From Pyrus communis (lineage: Eukaryota; Streptophyta; Magnoliopsida; Rosales; Rosaceae): a DNA stretch of 64,000 bases. The stretch is from positions 13,766,222-13,830,221 of the forward strand of contig NC_084818.1 of NCBI RefSeq assembly GCF_963583255.1, read 5' to 3'. Positions 47,969-58,900 of this stretch are shown piece by piece; the stretch's first letter is position 1, and every line of letters begins with the position of its first letter. Position numbers and translations under genes: made by a program. The notes beneath the pieces are model-generated. The model ran no database searches, was not told the DNA's origin, and saw only the letters and a program-made list of their open reading frames with translations.

Positions 47969-48044
47969 TATTTGATGAATAAATCACTATCTTTTCTTCT
48001 CCAAAAAAGAAAAAAAAATTTAAGTGCAAAAGTAAAAAAAAAAA

Positions 48045-48854
48045 AATTAAGTGCAAAATAAAAAGATAAAATGTTAGAATCACAAATTCGTTTCTCTAGT
48101 TTCCTAATAAAGTTATGAAATAACACTGTGGAAGCAAGAACCAAAAAACTGATAAAAATACGACACGGACTTAGCCAATGGTTTGACTTGATGTATTTTT
48201 CTTTAACAACCGAAAAGAGGGTCAACCATTTGCTTTGAGTTTGAAAGTTGGTTGAAAATGGAAAAATAAAATTTTGGGCATTGCGATTTTAACCGAACTG
48301 CTAGAGTGGAGGAAAACAAGTAATAAAAAGGGCGACTTAAAAGTTGTGGAATGTGTCATGTTTGAGGGGAAAACTGAATGTCATACGTTTGTTCATATAC
48401 TCATGACATCAATAAATTAGACAAAATCATACGTTTTTAGAATAATGAGTTATTCTTCTTATATCACGACCTAACATTATTTTATCATATAAATGTCATT
48501 GTTCGAACAGTTGAGTCAAAATGACTATAAAAAAAATCAAGGGGGAGATCACGAACATCTTTCAAGAGCATATCAAAAGTTAAGTGCAGTTAGAGAGCAT
48601 TGAAGTATGCTATAATATTGTGCGATACGATGATGACATCATCTAAAACACAACATTAGTTCCAAAATTATTGTAATAAGGTTTTTTGTGCATTAAATGG
48701 CTCACATGTATTAACTCTTTGATGAGTAATTTTTAGCGTGAATGTAACACATGTTAAATTGGAATGAATTAGTAAGACTATATTAAATGTTAGATGGTGT
48801 TATTTTTAGTTCTTTTTTCTCTTTCAAGATATAAAATTAAAATAGTCTTAATTA

Positions 48855-48900
<46 letters not shown>

Positions 48901-49086
48901 CAATATTAAGTGGAGAGGGAGAGTTCGAAACTATTACAATAATTAAAGAGAGGTAGGGGGAGTTTCATACAAGTACTTGGATAAAATTATTAGTAAACTT
49001 GCTTATACTACCACTCTTCCTATATTTCTTGTGTGACCAAGAATGAAATTATCTACATCTCTATGCATCTCTTATTATAAGTACTA
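48045..49086. other. Flank of phytocyanin copy B, with (TA)n microsatellite
   Basis: Aligns with 53780-55320 of the right-hand block (AAAATGTTAGAATCACAAAT and onward). It lacks the MITE present there at 54393-54806. A (TA)n tract runs 48858-48898. No gene is seen. Confidence 0.75.
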
Positions 49087-49871
49087 ACCATCAACCCATT
49101 TATCCCTCGAAGGTAGTCTTTGAAATTTCTAATTCTATCGAAACTTTTTTGCATGCTACTCAGGTAACTGGCTCTTGAACAACTGCTCCTCCATTTACCG
49201 GTGGTACCTGTCACGTGGACTCCTCCAAGCCCGGGGTTTATCAAGCTTAATGTGGATGCTAGTTGGGAAGCGTCATTGGGCTCGAGTTTTGTTGGGCTGG
49301 TTGCACGAAACAATGCTGGGGGTTTTTTGGGTGCAGGTAGATATAGTGTGAAGGCTCGGAGTGTGGCTATGGCAGAGGCGTTGGCTGTTAAGATTGGATG
49401 TGAGCTTGATCATCAGTTGGGTTGGCATTTTGTGGTTCTTGAATCTGACTCCTCTGAAACCATTTTAGCTTTGTGGGACTCACCTTCTAAGGGCAGGTGG
49501 GAAGCTTTCCCTCTTCTTCAGCAGTGTATTCGCTTGGGAGATTCTTTCCATGTATGTCGCTAGTCTTGGATTCAGCTAACAAGGCTGCACACTTTTTGGC
49601 ATCATGGTGATGTTGGGAGATGAGCAATGGGGTTTGGGTTCACAGACCTCTATCTTCCTTGGTTTCTGTGCTTCGCAATGATGGACTTCCTTGTCCACAC
49701 TAGGTATCTCAAAGGGTAGTGTAGGGAGTGACGTTTTAGCATCAGATGAGGTGTCGGGATCCTTGTATCTCCTTGCATTGCCTGTTTATGATGTAGTTTC
49801 TGGATGTTTGCCTCTTTGTAGGCTTACTTGTACTCTTTTGGTTGTTTTGCCCATAAATCTTATCTAGTTTT

Positions 49872-49911
<40 letters not shown>
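49087..49911 (+). mobile_element. 5'-truncated LINE with RNase H domain and long poly-A
   Basis: An open frame 49201-49563 encodes a plant LINE RNase H (IKLNVDASWEASLGSSFVGL, MAEALAVKIGCELD, LESDSSETILALW). An about 43-base poly-A tail closes the element at 49869-49911. Block homology brackets it: TATAAGTACTAA to the left, ATGGCTACTAGG to the right. The long, pure A tail suggests a young insertion. No clear target duplication is visible. Confidence 0.85.
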
Positions 49912-49915
<4 letters not shown>

Positions 49916-50089
49916 TACTAGGGGTCCACATTATCACTGAACGCCATTAATATCTTCACTTAATGCTGTTGATCTAATAGAAGTCTAATTTTCAAAAAGT
50001 TGGGTAGTCTTATCAAATGTTTTAAAAGGTTAAAAACAATTTGAAATCAGGCGAGGTAAGGTGGTTATCTATATTTAAACTAAAATCCA
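49912..50089. other. Block flank
   Basis: Matches 55320-55480. Nothing coding. Confidence 0.6.
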
Positions 50090-50530
50090 TTCTTCTTTTA
50101 CCTGTTCATTTTTTAGGTAAGATAAAGGAAGTGTTTATGAAATATGACAAAATGAGAGAACTAGGGAAGTGCGCACAATAGTCAATACCCGAACATATCC
50201 AGATTTTAGGTCAAGCGATGCCATTGCTTTGCCATAAGGATCTTTAGTAGAGAATTCAACCAACGTCATGAAATCTTGTTCATTTTTATGTTTGTCGCAA
50301 TGTTTAGGTTCATAGTCCAGCTTTCTTCCACGAAATATTTTGATATATATCAAGAGATAAATTTAGGAGACATAATCTAGTGCTACATGCAAGCAGCCCT
50401 CTTCATTTCCTAGTTGAAGAGGGCGTCTGCGTATATGTAAGCAAAGATGGGGGAGGGGAACTAAAAATATAGATAATTATGATGTAATTCCGAAACATGC
50501 GATTTGACTGGAGCATGGATGCATACCATT
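50090..50530 (-). pseudogene. GRDP 3' end fragment B (exon 7 and edges)
   Basis: Exon 7 (about 50197-50343) is still open and close to the intact gene (KIFRGRKLDYEPKHCDKHKN), but its 3' splice acceptor AG is gone and exon 8 is reduced to its first bases, joined directly to flank that in the intact locus lies about 1.1 kb away. Homology ends just inside exon 6, exactly where fragment A ends. It is not expected to yield a protein. Confidence 0.82.
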
Positions 50531-50897
50531 TTGTATGCGTTTTTACACACGACGACAAACAATTAATGCCCAAAATTTGCAATTTAACAAATTAAAATAT
50601 AGGATCCTTAGGTCTTCACAACTTGACATTTAATGCACCACCTACATAGACTAGCATACTAAAACATTTTTGCCTATCAACCAGGTATTTAACAATGAAG
50701 TGGTAGGCATTCAGTTGAGAAGGTGTGCCTTTTCAGAATGGTGCGAGCCAGTGTCCCTATGCCCCTAGAGACTTGTGCCATAAAGTTGTCAGCCTCCCAC
50801 ATGCCCCTGGTGATTGAAAAGTTCTTTACATATCTTGGTCGGACTGGGGTTATAAGCGGTCGGCTTTAACATACGGGATCATTCTTTTCTAAGCTTC

Positions 50898-51100
50898 TCG
50901 AGCCTTGGGCTTCTTGAACTTCTTTGGGCTTTCATGACTTCTTTTCCGGCCTGCACCATTATATGGGCCTAAAATTGCCTTGTTAACAGGCAATAATGTA
51001 ATTTTGCATATACCAAATTTTGGTTCTTTTTTTTTTTTTTTTAAATCTCGTCCACATATCATCATAGCATCTTTAATTTTTTTTTTAATTTTAAAAACCA

Positions 51101-51137
<37 letters not shown>

Positions 51138-51464
51138 ACATTTCTCTCTAACTTCTCTCTTTTCCATATTATAGTTTTTTTTTAACTTTTATATTTACAC
51201 ACACAATAGGTGGGCTTCATCTAGTTATAACAAAATAATATAAAATGTTGAGTTGGTCGAGCCTTGGGCTTCTTGAACTTCTTTGGGCTTTCATGACTTC
51301 TTTTCTAGCTTGCACCATTACATGGGCCTAAAAGTGCCTTGTTAACAGGCAATAATGTAATTTTGCATATACCAAATTTTGGTTTTTTTTTTTTTTTGTT
51401 TAAATCTCGTTCACATATCATCATAGCATCTTTAATTTTTTTTTTTTTTTAATTTTAAAAACCA

Positions 51465-51503
<39 letters not shown>

Positions 51504-51615
51504 TTCTTACGCTCACATTTCTCTCTAACTTCTCTCTTTTCCATATTATAGTTTTTTTTATAACTTTTATATTTACACACACAATAGGTGGGCTTCATCT
51601 AGTTATAACAAAATA
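50898..51615. repeat. 359-bp tandem duplication with CT microsatellites
   Basis: Units at about 50898-51256 and 51257-51615 start TCGAGCCTTGGGCTTC and carry the same T and (CT)n tracts. They are about 95% identical outside those tracts. The middle block has one diverged copy (35310-35620). Confidence 0.85.
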
Positions 51616-51830
51616 ATATAAAATGTTTAGTTGGCAACTAAAATACTGATGTGAAAAGAAGCCAAACGACTTGATCGAAGTAATATCATCACTAGAGATA
51701 GGCGCTTAAATTTCCTTATTTAAAAAAAAAAAATGAAAAGGCAATGTAAGCTTTAATTAGTACAACAATATCAATAACCTTCAATTTCAATTCCAAAAAT
51801 ATTATTCAAATTTTTTGGTTAAAAAGTAAA

Positions 51831-51983
51831 GAGTAATAATGCTAGGAAAACTAAATTTGGAGACTAAAATTGCAAACTAAATGAGCACGTCTTTCAAGAC
51901 TTAAGTACTAAACCAATCATCAACTTTCATGTCCTTTGGTTTTTAAAATTTAGTCCCGAAATTGAGTCTCCATAACATTACTC
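51831..51983. mobile_element. 153-bp MITE with empty sites in both paralogous blocks
   Basis: Inverted arms start GAGTAATAATGCTAGG and end CATAACATTACTC, with roughly 50 bp of complementary arm. A near-duplicate AAAAAGTAAA/AAAAAGAAAA flanks it. In the left (22340) and middle (35880) blocks the same point reads AAAGTAAAACATCAC without the insert. Confidence 0.8.
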
Positions 51984-52165
51984 AAAAAGAAAACATCACT
52001 ATAAGAACAAGAATTAAATACAGGACATATCAATACCAATGTGACTGCTAAACTTATCAAATATAGTCTCTCAAAAACTTGCATACCAAGTCTTGTTATT
52101 TGCTTAAAAATAATTGATTATGAATATAAAGTGTGTTGTATTCATTGTCTTTCAGCACCAATCGA

Positions 52166-53002
52166 TCATTGATGCCAGCCGCGAAACATTGGGAAGATGG
52201 GGAACCTCATAAGCCCGTCCTTACAATGTAAACCATTATGTTCACCGCAAGCGAAGTAGTAAGGCCGCCACCTCTTTAGCACAAACTCAAAGCCATCTCC
52301 GCTTCCTTGTGTTTGATTTCCCACCATTCTTGCTCGACTCAAGTCACAGTTCCAGAAGCTCTGAAAGTCTTGGAACAAGTACACGCTGTGAGGACGTATG
52401 GTGTCACTTGGTGGTTCATACTTGAAAACTGCAAACACCCAAAACACCATTTATCATGTAAATACTTGTTCACTTATATTCATAAAGGAAAAAGCATTGC
52501 TTATATCAAAACAAATCAAGGAGACTTGATCAAAGTTTTCATTGCTGTAAATCGTTTGTTTGACACATTATGTTATTAAATTGTCGATATATAATTTACA
52601 ATAGAAATTATATCTTAGACTTAAGACCTCTTATTTACAAGTGAAGAGAGATACTACTAGATCGTAGCACTAAATGGCAAAGACTAGAGAAGCTAAATAA
52701 GTGACATCTTTGCAAACAACAATTTATGGGGGGAAATGTACAACAAATTTTGAGAACTCACCTAGGGTATCCTTGATGTAAATTGGACCATTCTTCAAAG
52801 CCCAATCTGTGTAGTTGAATCCGAAATGCCAATTTTCCGAACCACCAACTACGATCTTGTTGGGTCCTTTGGTCTTATTGAGGTGGTATGAACCCGAGCG
52901 AGTGTAATTACCATATTGCCAATCTCTGTTGGCTGTGCTAACTGCCAGCATCGAAGCAATTAGCACCATTGCTAATGTAATTTGTGCAAAACTGGAACCC
53001 AT
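52166..53002 (-). CDS. Phytocyanin (blue copper protein), 2 exons, intact
   Basis: Exon 1 (53002-52762) and exon 2 (52428-52166) join in phase 1 through GTGAGT...TTTGCAG to 167 residues. Residues 1-25 form a signal peptide (cleavage near VSTA-N). The plastocyanin-like domain runs to the end: WHFGFNYTDW, the junction DTLVFKYEPP, the first copper His probably in PHSVYLF, disulfide Cys in WNCDL, and ligand region YYFACGEHNGLHCKDGLM with Cys and His ligands. The axial Met is shifted by one relative to the common GHCxxGMK, so copper binding is likely but not certain. Several N-X-S/T sites suggest glycosylation. It would act outside the cell or at the wall. TATA is at 53115-53109. There is no GPI-type hydrophobic tail. 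Confidence 0.88.
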
Positions 53003-53108
53003 TATTTTCTATCAGATGCAAAAACTCAAGGAATGGAGTGGTGAAATTTAGGGATGAGGGGAATGAAACTTGAGATTGTGGTGAATGCATAATTAGTAAT
53101 GTGGGTTC

Positions 53109-53115
53109 TTTTATA
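53109..53115 (-). promoter_or_regulatory. TATA box of the intact phytocyanin gene
   Basis: TATAAAA on the - strand, 107 bases before the ATG, with ATTGG just upstream. The same arrangement is kept at 23635-23629 for copy A. Confidence 0.6.
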
Positions 53116-54392
53116 AGCCAATTAAGTAGTGCAAACTGGCCAAATTGTAACCTTTTCAACGTTGGTGGGTAAGACAAGGAAAGGAAATGTTGTAAAATTA
53201 TAATGCTGCTCCTAATTAAGTTTAAGTCTCCCTAAGTTAGTCTTCCACTTAACGTCTCTCTATTAACATGAATTACATGCGTCACCTGTTTGGTTTATAT
53301 TTCAAAATTAGATTTATATTTTCTTAATGGCCAGAGTTAATACTTGGTTTCTTTGGAGGTCCTAATTTCTGCTTTATAACAAATAAGTCTTTAGACTCAA
53401 GTGTAGCACAAGGTAAGAATAAAATTATGGATGTACAGATGATGCATTTTACCAAGAGAATTAGACGTATTCATTTTTTCTATTTGATCTGAACGATATT
53501 CAAATTAATTTAGTATAAACAGTGGAAAAAAGGATTCATACTTGAATACAAAAGAGAAAATTACACTACTCTAATCAACTCGGCTAAACATAAGTTTGCT
53601 AAGCGTCCACTTTTAATAAATAGTAAAATAGTAACAACCTCCAAAGTCTTATTGAGGGCTCTTGGATTATGTGTTTCTTTCTCATTTGTATCCCTTTAGT
53701 TAGGTTTCCCTCTTTAATTTGTTGACAAAATGAATTTTCTTATATATAGTGTAAATACGAACTTCGGCCCTCTGGTTTTCTAAAGAAGAATAATTAAGCG
53801 CAAAATAAAATACGTAAAATGTTAGAATCACAAATTTGCTTCTCTACTTTCCTAATGAAGTTATGAAATAACACTACTGAAGCAAGAACCCAACAAACTA
53901 AGAAAAATAAGACATAGATTTAATCAAGTTGGCTAGAGTAGTGTACCATCACTCTCCGCACTCAAATTTGAATACGCCTCTCATTAATTTAGATAAAACG
54001 CCTCTCAATATTTTAGATAAAATTAGTGTAATTATCCTATCGTTTGTAGAAAAAGAAAACGTATTGATGAATATGCATTCTTGCAAAAAAAATAAAAGAA
54101 GCTAACATAATCGATATTTTTCCAAAAATGAATGGTAAAGGAGCCAATGGGTTGACTTGATTGGAGGGATTTTGTCTCTAACAACCGAAAAGAGGGTCAA
54201 CCATTTGTTTTGAGTTTGAAGGTTGGTTGAAAACGGGAAAATAAAATTTCGGCCATTGCGATTTTAACCGAACTACTAGAGGGGAGGAAAATGAATAAGA
54301 CTGGCTACCTCAAAGTTGTGGAATATGTCATGCTGAGAGAAACGGAATGTCATACGTTTGTTTACAACTGATGACATCCACAAATTAAACAA
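53116..54392. other. Phytocyanin upstream flank
   Basis: AT-rich sequence shared with copy A to about 53650 (there 24180) and with copy B from about 53780. It has no gene or RNA signal. Confidence 0.6.
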
Positions 54393-54806
54393 GAACAATA
54401 CTTTGCTACTTAAAAATGATTAGGAATTCTTACTCAAAATTTTTAGTGTTTTAATCACGGAGCTTTATGCTTGTTATCAGAACCGTTCATACTATGAATC
54501 ACACTGTAAAGATCATCTCTACAAAAAAAAATATATTAAAACTAAGGTCGTTTAATCAATCTATTGTAGCAAATACATAGACGGTGTGTAATGCTTTTAC
54601 CAATACTGTTCATTTGTTTTTAAACAATTTGATGATTAAACGACCATAGTTTTAATTGATTTTTTACAAATGCAATCTTTATAGGGTGATTTATAATATG
54701 AACGGTTCTGATTATAAAACATGAGGTTTTATAAATTGACAACAAAAAATTTTGAAAAATTTTGAGTATGAATCCCTACTCATCTTTAAGTAACCAAGTA
54801 TTGTCC
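54393..54806. mobile_element. 414-bp Mutator-like foldback MITE
   Basis: Long terminal inverted repeats: the left arm starts GAACAATACTTTGCTAC; the right arm read inward starts GGACAATACTTGGTTAC and stays similar for more than 50 bases. A 9-bp target duplication ATTAAACAA/ATTAGACAA (54384-54392 and 54807-54815) differs by one base. The middle block has the empty site AATTAGACAAAATC near 48417. No coding. The 9-bp duplication and long arms point to the Mutator superfamily. Confidence 0.85.
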
Positions 54807-54815
54807 ATTAGACAA

Positions 54816-55962
54816 AATCATACGCTTTAGACAAAGGAGTCATTCTTTTTAATATCACGATGTAGTATTATTTTATTGTATAAAAGTTATATTTGAACAG
54901 TTATTTCAAAATGACCATCAAAAAGCAAAAAGGATATCACAAGGGGGCATATCAAAAGTTAAGCGTAGTTAGAAAGCAACGAAGTATGTTATATTATTGT
55001 GTGACATGACAATGACATCACTGAATTACACAATGTTAGTTTCAACATAATTATAATACTGTTTTTTGTGCATTATACGGCTACTATGTATTAACTCTAT
55101 GATGACTTGATGAGTAATTTTAGTATGAATATAGCATGTGTTAAAATTTGAGTGGACTAATAAGATTAGATTAAATGTTAGATGATTTTTTTTTCTTTTC
55201 ATGATATAAAATTAAAATAGCCTTAATTAAAACTTGGATTACAACTCTTTCTATATTTTTTGTGTGACCGAGAGTGAAGTTATCTACATCTCTATGCATC
55301 TGTCAGTATAAGCACTAAAGATGGCTACTAGGATCCACATAATCATTGAACGTTAATAATATCATCACTTAACAATAATGACTTAACATATGTTCAATTT
55401 TCATAACGTTAAGTTTTTTGAAATGTTTGAAAATGTTAAAACTAATTTGAAACGAGACAAAGTAAGATGATTATTCGTACTTAATCTTAAAAAAATTAAA
55501 AATTAAAAAATAAAAAAAATGCTCCCGATGAACAAATTGGCAATAGTTCTTATGCAGGCGAATGAGGCAAGGACGCACTTGTACAAATGGATCAATGGGC
55601 TTTGGATATTTCTATTGGAGAATCACTTTTTGGCTCCACAATATTCAACACAATTACATTAAAAACTTCAAACTATAATATATTCAACCTGAATTATATT
55701 CAGGGGTATGTAAATGCCAAATACAATTGAGGAGAGTTCAAGGCTGAATTATGATATTCAACCTTAATTATATTTACATATTCCGATAAACATAAACGAA
55801 AAGACTTCGGAGGAATCGAGTTCTATATACGCAGTTGCATCGATTGATTCGCAAATCGGAGCTGCTTGATGGATGAGAAAGATGAAGCTTTATTTATCGT
55901 AGACAAGATCACACAACAGATGGAAACTGGGCACACAGCAAGTATGAACAGGGGAGCGGGCA
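54816..55962. other. Intergenic, downstream flank of GRDP
   Basis: AT-rich spacer that supplies the uninterrupted target site of Copia element 3 near 55665. It probably includes the GRDP 3' UTR. No other feature is seen. Confidence 0.6.
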
Positions 55963-58900
55963 TTAAGCAACTACTCCCTCACTCACATGACTGGGTATTT
56001 CCTTTTGGTGTTCCTCTGCGCATGAGTTACCGGATGTGTTTTCACTGCTCTTGAAAAGACTTCCACATCCTCCACCACAGCCACCACAACCACCACTACC
56101 ACCACAACCACCGCAGCCACCACTCTTCAGCATGCTTCCACAGCCACCGCCACAACCACCACAACCACCACTACCTCCACAGCCACCGCAGCCCCCACTC
56201 TTCAGCATGCTTCCACAGCCACCACCACAGCCACTGCCACAGCCACCACCACAACCACTGCCACAGCCACCACTCTTCACCATGCTCCCACATCCTCCAC
56301 CGCAACCACTGCCACATCCTGCAGAAACCTCACTCCTTGTTACATTTCCACACCCAGTACCGCAGTCTCCACTTTTTTTTGGCATCACTGCATATCCTTC
56401 AGCCACATCATTGTTCTGCTCAACCTCGGTTACTCCTGAAGAGGTCAAGTTGGTTGTTTTGACTCCCTCATGGGAGTCATGGTTCTCATTAATTTCCTCA
56501 GCTACACTACCCATCTCCTTGGCATTAACAGCAAAAATGTCATATCCTTCCTTCTTCAGCATATCAGATAATATAAAAGCCAGCGTGATCCCAAGAACTA
56601 GAATCCATTCTTCCTTTACCTGTTCATTTTTGAAGTAAGATTAAGGAATTGTTTACAAAGTATGACAAAGCAAGAGAATTAGGGAAGTGATCATACAGTA
56701 CCTGGACACATCCGGATTTTAGGTCAAGCAATGCCACCGCTTTGCCATAAGGATTTTCAGCAGAGAATTCAACCAAGGTCATGAAATCTTGTTCACTTTT
56801 ATGTTTGTCGCAATGTTTAGGTTCATAGTCCAGCTTTCTTCCGTGGAATATTTTGACCTGTACCAAAGATAAATTTAGGAGACAGATCTAGTATTGCATA
56901 CAAGCAACCCTCTTCATTTCCTGGTTGAAGAGGCCGTCTGCGTATATGTATGCAGGGGGGAACTAAAATATCTATAATTATGATGTAATTCGGAAACATG
57001 CGAAGTGAATAGAGCATGGATGCATACCATCTTCTCTCCATGGAGAACAAAGAGGTGGCCATCTCCATTGGAATTCTTTTCATGATGAAGGGACCAGTGA
57101 GAATCCATCAAAGTCCAGCCAGTCCCAACAGACTTAGCAAGAGCAGATATTTTTCCAGACTTGGTGATTCCAATCACCTCTTTCCCAAGAATGGTGTTTT
57201 CCCTTGCCTTTGCCTTTTCAGGATGCCTGTATATACAAATATCCAGGCCGGCATAGAGCTTTAGAATAAATCATAAAATGCAAAAACATTCACAAGTTGA
57301 GAAGGATAAATTGTTCTGGACATACTTAAATGCTACATATGTATAATTTTCCTTCCAAACTGAATGCAGCATGTAAAATGCAATGTCTCAACTCAAGAAA
57401 TATATACTTTGATACCTCATTTGCACGCTGATAAGCTTTGTACCAGTTTCATCAATCACATGCGTCAAATTCTTGGCATCTACTACCTTCCCAGGAAGTG
57501 GTAAAAAGCAAGAACTTTTGGACAATGGTCGAGAACGAACCATGTTGAATGTGCGTTGAGCCAAGGCCGGAATAGTAAATGACACGGCAACACGAAGGTA
57601 GATTGGTTTCGAGTTCACAGTTCCAGAACTTGGCACTACCTCCAACCATTTTTCTGCATCTAATTTAGAGAGTGGGACCAGAAAGTCTTGAAGAGAGAGT
57701 GAAGTAGAACCTAATGTTTTATAGGTCCTTATCATTGGTAAGTGGGAAGGTGAATGAGATATCAGTTCAAAAACCAGCTCTCCAGTAGGTTCACATTGGA
57801 AACAAGCAACCTGTTTCTCTCCAGACTCAGACAAAATACTCAGTCTCCGCTTCACGTTAAAGAAATAATCATTTTGGGTCTTACTAAATGTGACAAAGAG
57901 ACTTCCTTTGTGCCCTTCTGGTAAGTTTCTAACTTCCACACACTCCAAAAGGACCTGGAAAAAGGTATAGGAAAATATATTAAGAAAAATAACTGCTGTG
58001 TAATTGGCTCAGGCACGTGGCAGCATAGGTCCCTAATTATATAGGAGTACAAGAAACTCGTTTATATGTGCACTGCCTTAAAATAATTGAGGTGTAATAG
58101 AAATGAAAGCCAGCTGTGGTGCTTAGTTATATATCAACAGTCTGAATTCAAAAGCATGCTCAACATTTGCTGAAGGTACTATCTTGGTTCTAAGTTTTCA
58201 CTGGAGGAGAAACATTCAATCTTGACACATACATTATGAATCTGAAGAATGAAATGATGAAACATTTCTAAACTCCTACAAAGGCACTTCAAAAGTCATC
58301 AGCTGCCTTTAATGAGGTCAACGATTAAAGTGAGGAGCCACAAGTAAGATGCTGTAGACTAAGTTAAATGTTTATATTTTCATCGAACAAAAGTTCAACG
58401 TTTATATTCACCAAACAAAAGTTCTATGTTTAAATTGGGGGCTTCTCTTCCTGTCATTTCTATAATATTTCTTTATTGCAAAGAAAATAAAAGGGAAAAA
58501 AGCATTTGATTGAAAGAAATCTACCTCCACAGATTTAACCTCTGGAAGCTGAATTAGTTTCTGATACTCGATGGATGCAGCTACATCCTTTCTCATCATG
58601 CTAGATTTGTAAGGAGTGGTCGTAACAGGACATGGAGCACTACCTCTATGCATTGCTCCTGCCTTCCAATACCTGATACCAAAGGTCTCTTCCCATTGCT
58701 TGGTAGTTCCAGAAAACCCAACATCAAGTTTCTTCCCTTTAGTTCTGTCAGAGTCCATGTCATCATGCTCCAATACCTTGCCCATTAGTTCATTCAGGTC
58801 TTTACAATAAGATACAGGATGCAATTGGTGAGTATGCCAGATAAGGTCAACATCGTATGTCGGAACACAGAAACGTTTTACAGACTTCTCTCTGTTTCTC

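Larger units (their letters stand above)
36466..48044 (+). mobile_element. L1-type LINE, split by a Gypsy element
   Basis: Non-LTR retrotransposon coding on the + strand in two halves, 36466-39666 and 47120-48044, with a 7.4-kb Gypsy element between. It carries an APE-like endonuclease region, reverse transcriptase, a zf-RVT region and C-terminal RNase H, and ends in A-rich tracts (48003-48045). TTAAGTGCAAAA occurs at 48019 and 48045, so the exact end is uncertain. The left end is set by where block homology stops. It replaced or accompanied the loss of phytocyanin B exon 1. Confidence 0.82.

Noticed and set aside
56036..56638. 200-aa Pro-rich frame on the + strand
   Set aside because: It is the antisense shadow of the Gly/Cys-rich GRDP exon 8.
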